64,000 nt of DNA from DATBVX01 sp963724625 (GTDB taxonomy: Bacteria; Pseudomonadota; Gammaproteobacteria; Steroidobacterales; Steroidobacteraceae): NCBI GenBank assembly GCA_963724625.1, contig CAVRVO010000030.1, forward strand, positions 124,001-188,000, given 5' to 3'. The notes beneath the pieces were generated by a model. That model saw nothing but the letters and a program-made list of their open reading frames with translations, was not told the origin of the DNA and did not search any database. Of the stretch, positions 44,106 through 53,602 are shown piece after piece (within the stretch, counting starts at the first letter, position 1; every line of letters begins with the position of its first letter). The position numbers and the translations under genes were made by a program.

Positions 44106-45884
44106 CTAAAACAGCAACTTATCAGTGTCGCCGTCCCGCGTATTGCGCTCGAGCAGCGCGTAGCGTCGGCCTTCCGGCAATTCGATCACGTGCGTGACTT
44201 TCAATCCCACTGCGCTGCTGAGGCGAACCGCAGAGCTTCCTGACAACGGGTCAGGCGATGCTCGCGTCAGATGCAATCGGCTCAACGTGGCGCTGACGGC
44301 ACCCGACGCGTGACCCGGCAACTGGACGAGAACCTTCAGGTTTGCATCCTGCACGAGCAGCGCCGCAATCGCTGCCTGCGAGGTTTCCTCGTCGTCAGCA
44401 CTTACATTCACGGGCGTGGGGGCCGATGACTCGTAGTCCAGAATCGCGATCGTGGTTTCGTCCGGCTGGTAGAGCACCAGTCGATCTGATCCGCTGAGCT
44501 GGCGGACCGCGGACGCGATGCGTCGCAGGTCGTGCCAGCTGTCGATGATCGGGAACATGAAGATGCCGATGCCGGTTACAAGGACTGCAAACGCCGCATA
44601 GAGTCTCGCGAGGAGTGCGAGGGATGCGGGAACGTCGATGCGTCGAATCGCAACCAAGACAAGGACCGTGGCACCGAGACAACCGGTGATACCGGCGGCT
44701 GTCCGCCACAAGTTGAAGATTCCACCGTCACGCGCGCAAATGACCATCAGCGGCACAGTCAGTGCACTCATGCCGATTACGCCCATCACGAGCCAAGTAG
44801 TTGCGCGCAACAGGCCGAGTTCGATTCGATCGGGCGCTGCCAGCCGCTCACTTGCCCACAATCCGATCATCAGCCCAACGGTCGGCAGGACTGGCGCCAG
44901 GTAGATGCCACGGGCGGTTGAGGAGACCGACAGCAACAACGTCGTGGGGACGATGGCGGCAACGGTAAACCTCCACGCCAACGCGTCGGCACCACCAGTG
45001 CGAACCCGTGTGTACGCGTATCGACCGGCGGCGATTGCCAGCATCGTCCAGGGTGCGAGGAAGGCCGGGGCCTGCAGCAAGTATTTGCCGAACCAGTTTT
45101 GGTGCCCGCGCGTATATTCGTAGGCTGCAGTCGCCGGAACCGCGATGAACCGACCGACCAGGTTGTACCAGAAGAGGACCTTGAGTTCCTCGGTGGCGTC
45201 AGCCCGCTGCGTGACATTCCAGACCCAATACGCGATGGCGCCGACCTGAATCGCAAACCCTCCGTACAGCTCCCAGCATTTGAACTCGCGCCAGCGTCGC
45301 TCCCACGCGATGAACACCAGCAACGCGAGGCCCGGTACGATCCAGCCGATCACGCCTTTGGACAGGAACGCCCCAAGCATCCCGACGTGCATGAGGGTGT
45401 ACCACGCGAACTTCCCCTGCCCACGATCAGCCGTGCAACCGCGGTAGAGTCCGAGCAGGGCCACCGAGACGCCCGCGACGAGCGGCGCGTCGGTCACCAG
45501 CCAGATCGAGACCTGATAGCCGAGCTGGAACGATCCAGCTGCGAGACCCGCGACCACGGCCGCTAGCGAATTTCTCATTGCCTTCGCAAGACCTGCCACG
45601 GCGAGCACGGTGAGGGCTGCGTAGATCAAGTTGGGCAAGCGAGCGGCGGCCGGCTTCGACCCCAGCAACGACATGGAAGTAGCGGCCAGCCAGTAGGCAA
45701 GTGGCGGCTTCTCCGCAAACGGTTTGCCTGCAAACTCAGGAATGGACTTGTCGGGTTGGGTCATCATGTGCCAGGCGATGTCCGCTTCGCGCGGCTCATC
45801 GGGCGTCCAGTAGCTTCGACCGAAGAGTCCTATGAGCCAGATCGGCAGCAGTGCGCCGACTACGACAACCGGCCATGCACGCAT
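44106..45884 (-). CDS. ArnT/PMT-like (GT39-type) membrane glycosyltransferase
   Basis: 592 residues, with many transmembrane helices (about 11-13) in the first 450 and a soluble C-terminal domain. The first periplasmic loop has the family signature YWTPDEPREADIAWHMM, with the acidic pair used in lipid-linked sugar transfer, followed by KPFAEKPPLAYWLAA, typical of ArnT and dolichyl-phosphate-mannose transferase relatives. It probably moves a sugar from a polyprenyl-phosphate donor to lipid A or another envelope acceptor; the substrate is unknown. Its stop sits 2 bp beyond the tRNA-Glu fragment, so it marks the right-hand flank of the island. Confidence 0.82.
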   Translation of the reverse strand: MRAWPVVVVGALLPIWLIGLFGRSYWTPDEPREADIAWHMMTQPDKSIPEFAGKPFAEKPPLAYWLAATSMSLLGSKPAAARLPNLIYAALTVLAVAGLAKAMRNSLAAVVAGLAAGSFQLGYQVSIWLVTDAPLVAGVSVALLGLYRGCTADRGQGKFAWYTLMHVGMLGAFLSKGVIGWIVPGLALLVFIAWERRWREFKCWELYGGFAIQVGAIAYWVWNVTQRADATEELKVLFWYNLVGRFIAVPATAAYEYTRGHQNWFGKYLLQAPAFLAPWTMLAIAAGRYAYTRVRTGGADALAWRFTVAAIVPTTLLLSVSSTARGIYLAPVLPTVGLMIGLWASERLAAPDRIELGLLRATTWLVMGVIGMSALTVPLMVICARDGGIFNLWRTAAGITGCLGATVLVLVAIRRIDVPASLALLARLYAAFAVLVTGIGIFMFPIIDSWHDLRRIASAVRQLSGSDRLVLYQPDETTIAILDYESSAPTPVNVSADDEETSQAAIAALLVQDANLKVLVQLPGHASGAVSATLSRLHLTRASPDPLSGSSAVRLSSAVGLKVTHVIELPEGRRYALLERNTRDGDTDKLLF

Positions 45885-45909
45885 CGGGACTCTTCCTTTG
45901 CTGACGAAA

Positions 45910-46804
45910 ATGAAAAACGCTTCAGGTCCTGACGGTGAGACGGCAATCCAGAATCAGATCGATCGGGTGGCGGGCGATCAGGCGTTGGTTTACGGTACGC
46001 ACCTCCATCTCTGCAGGCCGCGCGTGAATCCAGCCGACAAACGCCTGATCGATCTCGTCGATAAGTGGCTCGCGAGCCTCGAGCTGCACTTGAAGTATTC
46101 GGGGCTCGACGATGCCAGTTACTGGAGAGTGCAGCCCTGGGTGAAGCACGAGCGGCCATCGCGCTGGATCATCGAGCTCGCGCGCCAGAAGGCACAGCAG
46201 CTCAGAGAGCAGCTCGAACAGCGCATGGAAATGGGCGATGCGAAGTTCGGAGAGTCGCTCGAGCTGATGGCCTTCCTCAGCAACCTGGTCGGTTCACAGC
46301 ACATCGAGCGATTCATTCCCCTCGCCGAAGCACACGCAGAAATTGATCTTTCGGCCGCGCCTCCTCCCGGTGTACCGATTCGCACGTCCACGCCGGTTCG
46401 CGCGGCCGCACCGAATGTCGAAGCAACTCAACAAGCAGCAGTTCACACCCAGCCACGCAAAGCGATCTCGGACACGACGCGTGAAATGGCGCGCCCACCG
46501 GCACGGGAGCCAAGCCGCCACGCTGCCGCACAGAAAGTCGAGGCGCGCAAAGGCGCCGCGCGGCGCGAGCAAAAGGCACGCAGCTCCCGCACCCAAGGCG
46601 AAGGCCGAGACGCGCGCGACCGATCCCGAACGCGAGCAAGCAGTAGTCGCCGACGCGGTCCGGCTCCTGGGTTGGGGGCGAAAGTGGCATGAGCTGGCGG
46701 ATCTCATCTGCCGTATGGCAGATCGCCCTGCGATCTCTGAAGTCCGGCGCATCCTGCGCGATCACAAATCCGCGATCGATCGAGAACTGGATCGCGACGG
46801 TTGA
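45910..46804 (+). CDS. uncharacterised two-part protein, probable frameshift near 46560-46600
   Basis: I do not recognise the family. From ATG 45910 the first frame gives a helical, charged domain of about 150 residues (LIDLVDKWLASLELHLKYSG, ASYWRVQPWVKHERPSRWII, AQQLREQLEQRMEMGDAKFG, ESLELMAFLSNLVGSQHIER), then an Ala/Pro/Arg linker. A second frame then carries a convincing C-terminal segment (EREQAVVADAVRLLGWGRKW, HELADLICRMADRPAISEVR, RILRDHKSAIDREL) ending at 46804. One surplus base in the linker, around 46560-46600, would join them into about 297 residues. No signal peptide or membrane segment is seen. It diverges from the glycosyltransferase across 25 bp and converges on the VOC gene. 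Confidence 0.55.
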
Positions 46805-46818
46805 GTAGTGGCGGCGGC

Positions 46819-47208
46819 TCAGCCCTTCGCCATCTGCGCGAATGTCACGACGTGGCCGGCCGGGTCACGCACGATCACTTCCGTCGCCCCGTAGAATGTC
46901 TTGCGCTTCGGCAGCACGTAGTCGATTCCGGCAAGCGCCGTCTCGAAGGCCGCCAGATCATCTACGTCTACGTAGAGGAACTGACGACTGGTCATGACCT
47001 CGCGCCCGAGCGGAGGTATGTCCTCACCGACGCTGCTCCAGGTCTGGTACATCACCTCAACCCCGTCGCGCACCAGCAGCACGAACCCAAGGTGATCCCC
47101 TTCCGGAACCTCGGCGACCCGGGTGAATCCCAGCCGCTTCTCCCAGAAATCCGCGCACGGCTCGATGCTCTTGACGAACAGCACCGGCGTCAGCTTGTTT
47201 ACTTTCAT
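46819..47208 (-). CDS. VOC-family (glyoxalase/bleomycin-resistance fold) protein
   Basis: 129 residues. Start chosen at 47208 (MKVNKLTPVLFVKSIEPCAD) because the family begins there; the frame is open to 47370. Paired beta-alpha-beta-beta-beta halves: FWEKRLGFTRVAEVPEGDHL, GFVLLVRDGVEVMYQTW and FLYVDVDDLAAFETALAG, TEVIVRDPAGHVVTFAQM. The fold covers metal-dependent dioxygenases, glyoxalases and antibiotic-binding proteins, so no activity can be assigned. Confidence 0.83.
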   Translation of the reverse strand: MKVNKLTPVLFVKSIEPCADFWEKRLGFTRVAEVPEGDHLGFVLLVRDGVEVMYQTWSSVGEDIPPLGREVMTSRQFLYVDVDDLAAFETALAGIDYVLPKRKTFYGATEVIVRDPAGHVVTFAQMAKG

Positions 47209-47381
47209 CGCACTCTCCCAGGGCGAGGTGTGTATCGGCGCAAGTGTGCGTTGATACAAGCCCGATTCGGCGTTTCCGGCAGTGTGCGCACAGCGGGTGG
47301 CGAGTTCAATCGAGCTTGAGTACTCTCGCTTCTCAACCGCTCTCGAGAGGCGGCCCGGATCCCATTCCAAGGAGACAAGTC

Positions 47382-47894
47382 ATGGCCGACCGGTCCACGT
47401 CCGCAATGCGCCGCACGGTGTTTGGCATCGCAATCATCGCAGCCACCGGGTTTGCAGCGTATTCGCTCGATGGTCTTGCCCAGGAGCGCCCTCCGACCAA
47501 GGAAGAGCAGGCCATCAAGTATCGGCAGTCGGTCTACAAGGTGATCCTGTGGAACTTCGGCCCGATGGCCGGCATGGCGCAGGGAAAGATTCCGTACGAT
47601 GCCGCCGACTTTGCCAAGCGGGCCGAACGGGTGGCGACGATGGCGCCGATGCTGCTCGAAGGCTATCCGGCCGGCTCAGGGACCGGTGCACCGACACGTG
47701 CGAAGCCCGAGATCTGGGACAACTTCGATGAGTTCACGACGTTGATGCACAACATGGAGAGCAAGGCCGCGGCGCTCGCCGACGTCGCCAAGGAAGGCAG
47801 CCTCGAGAAGTCGCGTGCGGCGGTCGGTGAACTGGGCGACGCGTGCAAGGCTTGTCACGACAAATATCGCGCCAAGGCACCTGGGCAATCCTAG
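47382..47894 (+). CDS. cytochrome c' (class II c-type cytochrome)
   Basis: 170 residues from ATG 47382, with AAGGAG at 47369-47374. Signal peptide MRRTVFGIAIIAATGFAA...LAQ. The mature part is a four-helix bundle: KEEQAIKYRQSVYKVILWNF, MAGMAQGKIPYDAADFAKRA, EIWDNFDEFTTLMHNMESKA, and the C-terminal heme site CKACHDKYRAK that defines cytochrome c'. These periplasmic proteins bind NO and may carry electrons. Its 3' end overlaps the convergent cytochrome b561 gene by four bases. Confidence 0.93.
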   Translation: MADRSTSAMRRTVFGIAIIAATGFAAYSLDGLAQERPPTKEEQAIKYRQSVYKVILWNFGPMAGMAQGKIPYDAADFAKRAERVATMAPMLLEGYPAGSGTGAPTRAKPEIWDNFDEFTTLMHNMESKAAALADVAKEGSLEKSRAAVGELGDACKACHDKYRAKAPGQS

Positions 47895-48601
47895 AACAGG
47901 ATCATCGAGGGCTCGGGCGCCGTCACCACGATGGCATAGAGCAGCAGCGCGCACCCGGCAGCGATCAGCAGCGCGAGCCATGCGCGCGAGCGCGGCGTCG
48001 TCTCGCTCGCGTGAATCCAGCTGCCGCGCTTGCGACCGGTGAACATCGGCCCAACCAGGTTCTCACCGCGGAGCACGAGATACGCGGCAACGGCGAGAAT
48101 GTGCAGACCGATCGCATACCACAGCCCATCGGCCAGCACGCGATGCCACGCGGAGAACTGGTCGCTGGTCGCATCGGAAACGTATCCATACAAGGGGCCA
48201 GTGCTGAAGATCTCGTCGTTGGCGAAGAGCCCGCTGACGCCTTCGGCAGCTACGAGTACGAGGAGCACGACCACCATCCAGCCGCCGAGCGGATTGTGGC
48301 CCAGGTGCGAAACGGAGCGCGGCGAAAGCCAGTCGCGCGCGTAACGCCAGACTGTCGATGGCCCATGCAGAAAGTCGGTGAAACGTGCATGGCGGGGGCC
48401 GACAAATCCCCACACGAGGCGAAAAGCGACGAGCACCAGCGAGGCGTACCCGAACCACAAGTGCCATGTGAAGGCGCCCGTCCCCATCTTGTGAGTGACC
48501 CACGCGCCCAGGATTGCTACGGCGAGCAGCCAATGAAAGAGCCTCACCGGCAGATCCCAGACGAGTACTCCGGCGGCACGCTCTGACGACCTCATTCGCA
48601 C
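47891..48601 (-). CDS. cytochrome b561-type diheme membrane protein
   Basis: 236 residues with four to five membrane helices. The start VWDLPVRLFHWLLAVAILGA holds a heme-ligand histidine; HLWFGYASLVLVAFRLVWGF, NPLGGWMVVVLLVLVAAEGV, WHRVLADGLWYAIGLHILAV and SRAWLALLIAAGCALLLYAI are the remaining helices, with paired His ligands as in the b561/HydC family. Such proteins exchange electrons between the quinone pool and a c-type partner. Pairing with cytochrome c' on the facing strand is common in proteobacteria and suggests a redox couple (inference). Confidence 0.9.
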   Translation of the reverse strand: MRMRSSERAAGVLVWDLPVRLFHWLLAVAILGAWVTHKMGTGAFTWHLWFGYASLVLVAFRLVWGFVGPRHARFTDFLHGPSTVWRYARDWLSPRSVSHLGHNPLGGWMVVVLLVLVAAEGVSGLFANDEIFSTGPLYGYVSDATSDQFSAWHRVLADGLWYAIGLHILAVAAYLVLRGENLVGPMFTGRKRGSWIHASETTPRSRAWLALLIAAGCALLLYAIVVTAPEPSMILF

Positions 48602-48695
48602 TCCTGCAACGCCCGCGCGACATTAAGGCGTTTTCATCTTGTCCCACCCGACGCGGCGTTCGACCGCGACTCATTACTAATGATACGAGTGCGCC

Positions 48696-48724
48696 TTGAA
48701 TTTTGCCGGCGCGCTGGACACAAT
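48696..48724 (+). promoter_or_regulatory. candidate promoter of the ABC/Gld-like operon
   Basis: -35 TTGAAT (48696-48701), 17-base spacer, -10 CACAAT (48719-48724), about 104 bp upstream of the ABC ATPase start. The only good pair I see in the 227-bp gap between cytochrome b561 and the ABC genes. Confidence 0.4.
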
Positions 48725-48828
48725 CGCCGCCCCGGAAAAAAGGCGCACACTGCAGGGAACCGTCACCGGACGGGCCCGGTCTCAAGGCTCCCAAATACAA
48801 TCAAGATGCCGACACTCCCGACCGCTCA

Positions 48829-49758
48829 ATGATTGAGATCGAGAATCTGACCAAGCGCTACGGTACGTTCACGGCTGTGGACAACGTGAGCTTCCGGGTG
48901 CAGCCGGGCGAGGTGCTCGGTTTCCTCGGACCAAACGGCGCCGGCAAGTCCACCACCATGCGCGTCATTGCGGGCTTCCTTGCCCCTACGTCAGGGCGCG
49001 CGAGCGTCTGCGGCCACGATATCGAGCGCGAGCCGCTCGCGGCCAAGGCCTGCATGGGCTATCTGCCCGAGGGTGCGCCGAGTTACGGCGAGATGACAGT
49101 GCGGGGCTTCCTTGATTTCATTGCCGACGTGCGTTCGCTGCAAGCCGAACGGCGACGCAGCCGACTCGACGATGTGATCGGTCGCCTGCATCTCGGCCCG
49201 GTGTTGGAGCAGACGGTCGAAACTCTTTCGAAGGGATTCCGGTGCCGCGTCGGTCTCGCACAGGCGCTGATGCACGATCCACAGGTTCTGATCCTCGATG
49301 AGCCCACGGACGGACTGGACCCCAACCAGAAGCACGAGATACGCACCCTGATCAACGCGATGGCCGCGGACAAGATCATCGTGATTTCGACGCACATTCT
49401 CGAAGAAGTCGATGCAGTCTGCACGCGCGCGATCATCATCTCCAAAGGCAGGATCGTCGCGGATGAAAAGCCTCAGACACTCGCGGCGCGCTCGCGCTAT
49501 CACAACGCCGTGACGCTCGGTTTTGCCGACGGCGCACTGCTGGCGCGCGCGCGTGCGGTCATCGCGTCGCTCCCCCAGGTCGCCGCGGTCGAATCGCGAG
49601 ACAAGGAACTGCGACTCACCGCGCTGCCGAAATCCGGGCAGCCCATCCTGCCACTGCTCACTGATCTCGCCCGGCGCGAGCAATGGTCGATCAGCGAGCT
49701 GCATCTCGAATCGGGCCGGCTCGACGAAGTGTTTCGTGCCGTGACGCAGGGGGCCTGA
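48829..49758 (+). CDS. ABC transporter ATP-binding protein (GldA-like)
   Basis: 309 residues from ATG 48829 (MIEIENLTKRYGTFTAVDNV). Walker A GPNGAGKSTTMRVIAGFLAP, Q-loop region KACMGYLPEGAPSYGEMTVR, ABC signature LSKGFRCRVGLAQALMH, Walker B VLILDEPTDGLDPNQK and H-loop VISTHILEEVDAVCTRAIII. The C-terminal extension of about 70 residues is typical of the GldA/CcmA-like exporter group. First gene of a five-gene run with an ABC-2 permease, a GldG-type auxiliary protein, DUF4340 and RDD proteins. The substrate is unknown. Confidence 0.92.
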   Translation: MIEIENLTKRYGTFTAVDNVSFRVQPGEVLGFLGPNGAGKSTTMRVIAGFLAPTSGRASVCGHDIEREPLAAKACMGYLPEGAPSYGEMTVRGFLDFIADVRSLQAERRRSRLDDVIGRLHLGPVLEQTVETLSKGFRCRVGLAQALMHDPQVLILDEPTDGLDPNQKHEIRTLINAMAADKIIVISTHILEEVDAVCTRAIIISKGRIVADEKPQTLAARSRYHNAVTLGFADGALLARARAVIASLPQVAAVESRDKELRLTALPKSGQPILPLLTDLARREQWSISELHLESGRLDEVFRAVTQGA

Positions 49759-50492
49759 TGCGAAACGTAACTGCCGTATTCCGGCGCGAGCTGGCCAGTT
49801 ACTTCGCGACTCCGGTCGCATACGTCTTCATCATCATTTTCCTGCTGCTCTCTGGCATCTTCACGTTCTATCTCGGCGGCTTCTACGAGCGCGGCCAGGC
49901 GGATCTCGCGCCGTTCTTCAATTTCCATCCCTGGCTCTACCTGTTCCTGATCCCCGCGATCTCGATGCGCATGTGGGCCGAGGAGCGCAAGAGCGGCACC
50001 ATCGAGCTGCTGATGACGCTGCCGATCACGCTGGCCCAGGCCGTGTGGGGCAAGTTCCTCGCCGCGTGGTGCTTTGCCGGCATCGCACTCGCGCTGACAT
50101 TCCCGATCTGGCTGACCGTGAACTATCTGGGCAACCCCGATAACGGAGCGATCGCTGCGGCGTACGTCGGGAGCTTGCTGGTGTCGGGCGGATTCCTCGC
50201 CATCGGTTCGTGCATGTCGGCGCTCACCCGCAACCAGGTGATTGCGTTCATTCTCACCGCCCTGCTCTGCTTCTTCATCCTGCTGAGCGGCTGGCCGCTG
50301 GTGCTGGACGTGGTGCGTGACTGGGCACCCACCGCCGTGGTCGACGCCATCGCTTCGCTCAGCTTCCTCAGTCACTTCGAGTCGATCTCCAAGGGCGTGA
50401 TCGATCTGCGCGATGTGCTGTATTTCGCGCTCATGATCGGCTGCTGGCTGCTGGCGACCGGAATCGTGCTCGACATCAAGAAGGCAAACTAG
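49758..50492 (+). CDS. ABC-2 type permease (GldF-like)
   Basis: 244 residues with six predicted helices: YFATPVAYVFIIIFLLLSGI, FNFHPWLYLFLIPAISMRMW, then EERKSGTIELLMTLPITLAQ (the conserved ABC-2 motif), FLAAWCFAGIALALTFPIWL, AAYVGSLLVSGGFLAIGSCM and VIAFILTALLCFFILLSGWP. Its ATG overlaps the stop of the ATPase gene (TGATG), so the two are coupled. Forms the membrane channel with the ATPase. Confidence 0.9.
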   Translation: MRNVTAVFRRELASYFATPVAYVFIIIFLLLSGIFTFYLGGFYERGQADLAPFFNFHPWLYLFLIPAISMRMWAEERKSGTIELLMTLPITLAQAVWGKFLAAWCFAGIALALTFPIWLTVNYLGNPDNGAIAAAYVGSLLVSGGFLAIGSCMSALTRNQVIAFILTALLCFFILLSGWPLVLDVVRDWAPTAVVDAIASLSFLSHFESISKGVIDLRDVLYFALMIGCWLLATGIVLDIKKAN

Positions 50493-50498
50493 CGGCCC

Positions 50499-52419
50499 AT
50501 GGCACTCGAGTTGCGCAAATTCTGGCAGGGGCATCGGCGCGGCGGCGCGATCGCGTTGTTGCTGCTCGCCGTGGTCTTCATCGGGCTGATCATCATCCTC
50601 AACTATGGGTTGCGCGGCGTGCGCGCGGACCTCACCCAGAATCGCCTCTACACGCTGGCGCCCGGCACACAGGGCATCCTCAAGAACATCGACGAACCGA
50701 TCAACCTGTACTTCTATTTCACGCGTGAAGCTGCCGACCAGGTCCCTTACATCAAGACCTACGCGAACCGCGTGCGTGAGCTGCTCGAGGAGTTTGCGGC
50801 CCGGGCCAACGGCAAGATCCGCCTGCAGGTGATCGACCCTGAGCCGTTTTCGGAGGCGCAGGACCGCGCCGATGAGTTCGGTCTTTCCGCCGTACCGCTG
50901 GGCGCTTCCGGGCAGAGCCTGTACTTCGGCCTCGCAGGCACCAACTCCACCGACGGCCGCGCCGTCATCGACTTTTTCCAACCGGAAAAAGAGGAATTCC
51001 TGGAGTACGACGTCGCCAAGCTGGTCGTGGAATTGACGCAGCCGAAGAAGCCGGTGATCGGACTGCTGACGACCTTGCCGATGAGCGCGGACTTCAACCA
51101 GATGACGGGACAGATGCGCGATCCATGGGTGGTCAGCCAGCAACTGGCGCAGCTCTTCACGCTGCGCACGTTGCCACCCGAGCTCACCAGCATCGATCCG
51201 GAAATCGACGTACTGATGCTCGTGCATCCCAAGGGCCTGTCGCAAGCGGCGCTCTATGCCATCGACCAGTTCGTGCTGCGCGGCGGGCGCGCTCTGGTGT
51301 TCGTAGATCCGCGGGCTGAGACCGACCCCGCAGGCGCCCAGCAACCCGGCAACCCGTTCGGCAACATGGGCGCCGATACCAGCTCGACTCTCGGACCGCT
51401 GTTCGACGCCTGGGGGTTGCAGTTCAACCAACGCCAGGTGGTCGGCGACCTGAAAAATGCGTTGACGGTCGGCTCGCGCACCGGTGAGCCCACGCGCCAT
51501 ATCGCCTTCATCGGCTTCGACAAGTCGAGCTTCAATGCCAAGGACGTCATTACCGCCGCGCTCAACAACATCAACGCAGCGACTGTCGGCAGCTTCAAGG
51601 TCAAGGCCGGAAGCAACCTCGGCTTCGAGCCCCTGATTCAGAGCAGCGACCAGGCCGCTGTGCTTCCAGTAGAGCGTTTTGCTTTTCTCGCCGATCCCGC
51701 GAGTCTGCGCGACGGCTTTCAGCCGACGGGCGAGCGTTACGTGATTGCAGCGCGCCTCAGCGGCAAGTTGAAAACCGCCTTCCCGAACGGCAAACCGGCG
51801 GCAGGCACCGGGCCTGCACCGGTGGCCGCCAACATCGTGGCGCTCAAGGAATCCACGCAGCCTGCGAATATTGTGGTTGTCGCCGACACCGACCTGCTCA
51901 CCGACAACCTCTGGGTGCGCAATCAGTCGTTCTTCGGGCAGCGCTTTGCGACCGCGTGGGCCAACAATGGCGACTTCGTCTTCAACGCGATCGACAATCT
52001 CACCGGCAATGCAGACCTGATCAGCATCCGTGGACGCGCGAGCTTCGTGCGCCCGTTCGAGCGTGTCGAGTCGTTGCGGCGCGATGCTGAGGGTCGCTTC
52101 CGCACCAAGGAGCAGGAGCTGCAGCAGCAGCTTCGGGACACGGAACAGAAGCTCACCGAGCTGCAGTCGCGGCGCAGCGATCAATCTTCGCTGATCCTGA
52201 CCCCGGAGCAGGAAAAGGAACTGGCCCGCTTCCAGGACGAGAAAGGTGCGCATCCGCAAGGAGCTGCGCGAGGTCCAGCACGGACTCGACCAGGACATCC
52301 AGCACCTCGGCACGGTCCTGAAGGTGCTCAACATCGCGCTGGTGCCGGTACTGATCCTGGTTGCGGCGCTTCTCGCTTTCCTGTGGCGCCGGCGTCGCAG
52401 CGCTGCGCGGGCCGCCTGA
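50499..52419 (+). CDS. GldG-family ABC transport auxiliary protein, single-base frameshift near 52243
   Basis: About 639 residues after removing one A from the AAA run at 52242-52244. N-terminal membrane helix (IALLLLAVVFIGLIIILNYG), then the GldG/ABC-auxiliary region (RADLTQNRLYTLAPGTQGIL, EPINLYFYFTREAADQVPYI, RVRELLEEFAARANGKIRLQ, ALVFVDPRAETDP), a coiled coil (EQELQQQLRDTEQKLTELQS) and, in the restored frame, a second coil (RIRKELREVQHGLDQDIQHL) and a C-terminal helix (IALVPVLILVAALLAFLWRR) with a basic cap. Uncorrected, the frame instead fuses into the next gene, which is not a natural fusion. The family accompanies exporters in gliding Bacteroidetes and many proteobacteria. Confidence 0.85.
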
Positions 52420-52427
52420 GGTTTCCG

Positions 52428-53602
52428 ATGACTCCGCGTCGCCTGATCGTCCTGCTGGCGCTCGGTCTCATAGTGGTGGCTGGTGCGATCTACCTGAGCG
52501 TGCAACGAAACCTGCCGCGCGACACGACGATCGCGCACCATGTGCTGCCTGACCTTGCGGGCGCGTTGAACGACGTAAACCAGCTGAGCATCGTCAAGGC
52601 GGACGACAAGACCACCGTGACGCTGAAACGGACTGCGACGGACTGGCAGGTTGCAGAGCGCGGGGGCTACGCCGCGGATTCATCCAAGGTGCGCAAGCTT
52701 CTCATCGACCTGTCGCAGCTCGAGACCGTGGAAGAGAAGACCTCGAACCCGAAGCTCTATGCCCAGCTCGGTGTCGAAGATGTGAAGGATCCGAAAGCGA
52801 CCGGCGTGCGCGTCGATCTCGCCGGCCCGAAGCAGCCGCAGAGTGTGATCGTGGGTAAGGTTTCGGGCACGCACTCGACGTTCGTACGCGTGCCGGGACA
52901 GCCACAGAGCTACCTCGCGTCCCCACAGATCAGCGTCGATGGCGAGCCGGCCAGTTGGCTCGACCGAACTCTTCTTGACATCCCCGCCGCGCGCGTGCAG
53001 GAAGCGCGCGTGCGGACTGCAACCGGCGCGCGCTACGTCGTGAAACGCGATGCGCGTGAGCAGACCGACTTTGTGGTGCCGGATCTGCCGAAAGGTCGTA
53101 CGTTGTCCAGCCCGACCGCCGCCAATTCCGCCTCCTCCGCGCTCACGGGCCTGACGTTCGATGATGTGCGCGCCGCTGCACATCGGATGAGGACTGGAAC
53201 AAGGATACGGCACAGGCCGAGTTTCGGCTGTTCGATGGCACCGTGATCACGATCCGCGGGCGCGCCGTCGACGACAAACATTGGATCCGCGTGACCAGCG
53301 CCTTCGATCCAGCGCTCAACGAGCGGTTTGTGCAATCGAAGAAGGACGATGCCGCTGCAGCGCCGGCTCCGGCAGCACCTCCGAAAGACACTGCGCCCAA
53401 GCCGGCAACACCCGCTGCGACCAAGCCCAGCGAGCCAGCCAAGACCGCGGCGGAAATTCGCACCGACAGCGAGGCGCTCGCCAAACGCACCGAAAGCTGG
53501 GTGTATTCGATCCCCGGCTACAAGTACGACACGATCTTCCGTCCGCTCGATCAGCTCCTGCAGCCCCTGCCGACGAAGCCTGAGAAGCCAAAGAAGCCAT
53601 GA
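52428..53602 (+). CDS. DUF4340-domain protein, single-base frameshift near 53182
   Basis: About 391 residues once one missing base near 53182 is supplied. It starts MTPRRLIVLLALGLIVVAGA, a signal anchor. Two DUF4340-like repeats follow (DVNQLSIVKADDKTTVTLKR, DWQVAERGGYAADSSKVRKL, YAQLGVEDVKDPKATGVRVD). The first frame ends GLTFDDVRAA; the second continues SDEDWNKDTAQAEFRLFDGT and VITIRGRAVDDKHWIRVTSA. A Lys/Ala/Pro-rich linker (about 30 residues) and ESWVYSIPGYKYDTIFRPLD close the protein. DUF4340 proteins are encoded beside GldG-type exporters and are periplasmic. Function unknown. Confidence 0.85.

Noticed and set aside
49500..52541. A 1013-codon minus-strand open frame opposite the ABC/Gld operon
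   Set aside because: It mirrors well-supported genes, has His/Arg/Gln-rich low-complexity sequence and no recognisable domain; stop-poor antisense frames are common at this GC content.
50499..53246. A natural GldG-DUF4340 fusion protein, as the uncorrected frame suggests
   Set aside because: Another frame carries a proper GldG C-terminal coil and membrane helix with its own stop at 52417-52419, followed by an independent start and signal anchor for DUF4340.
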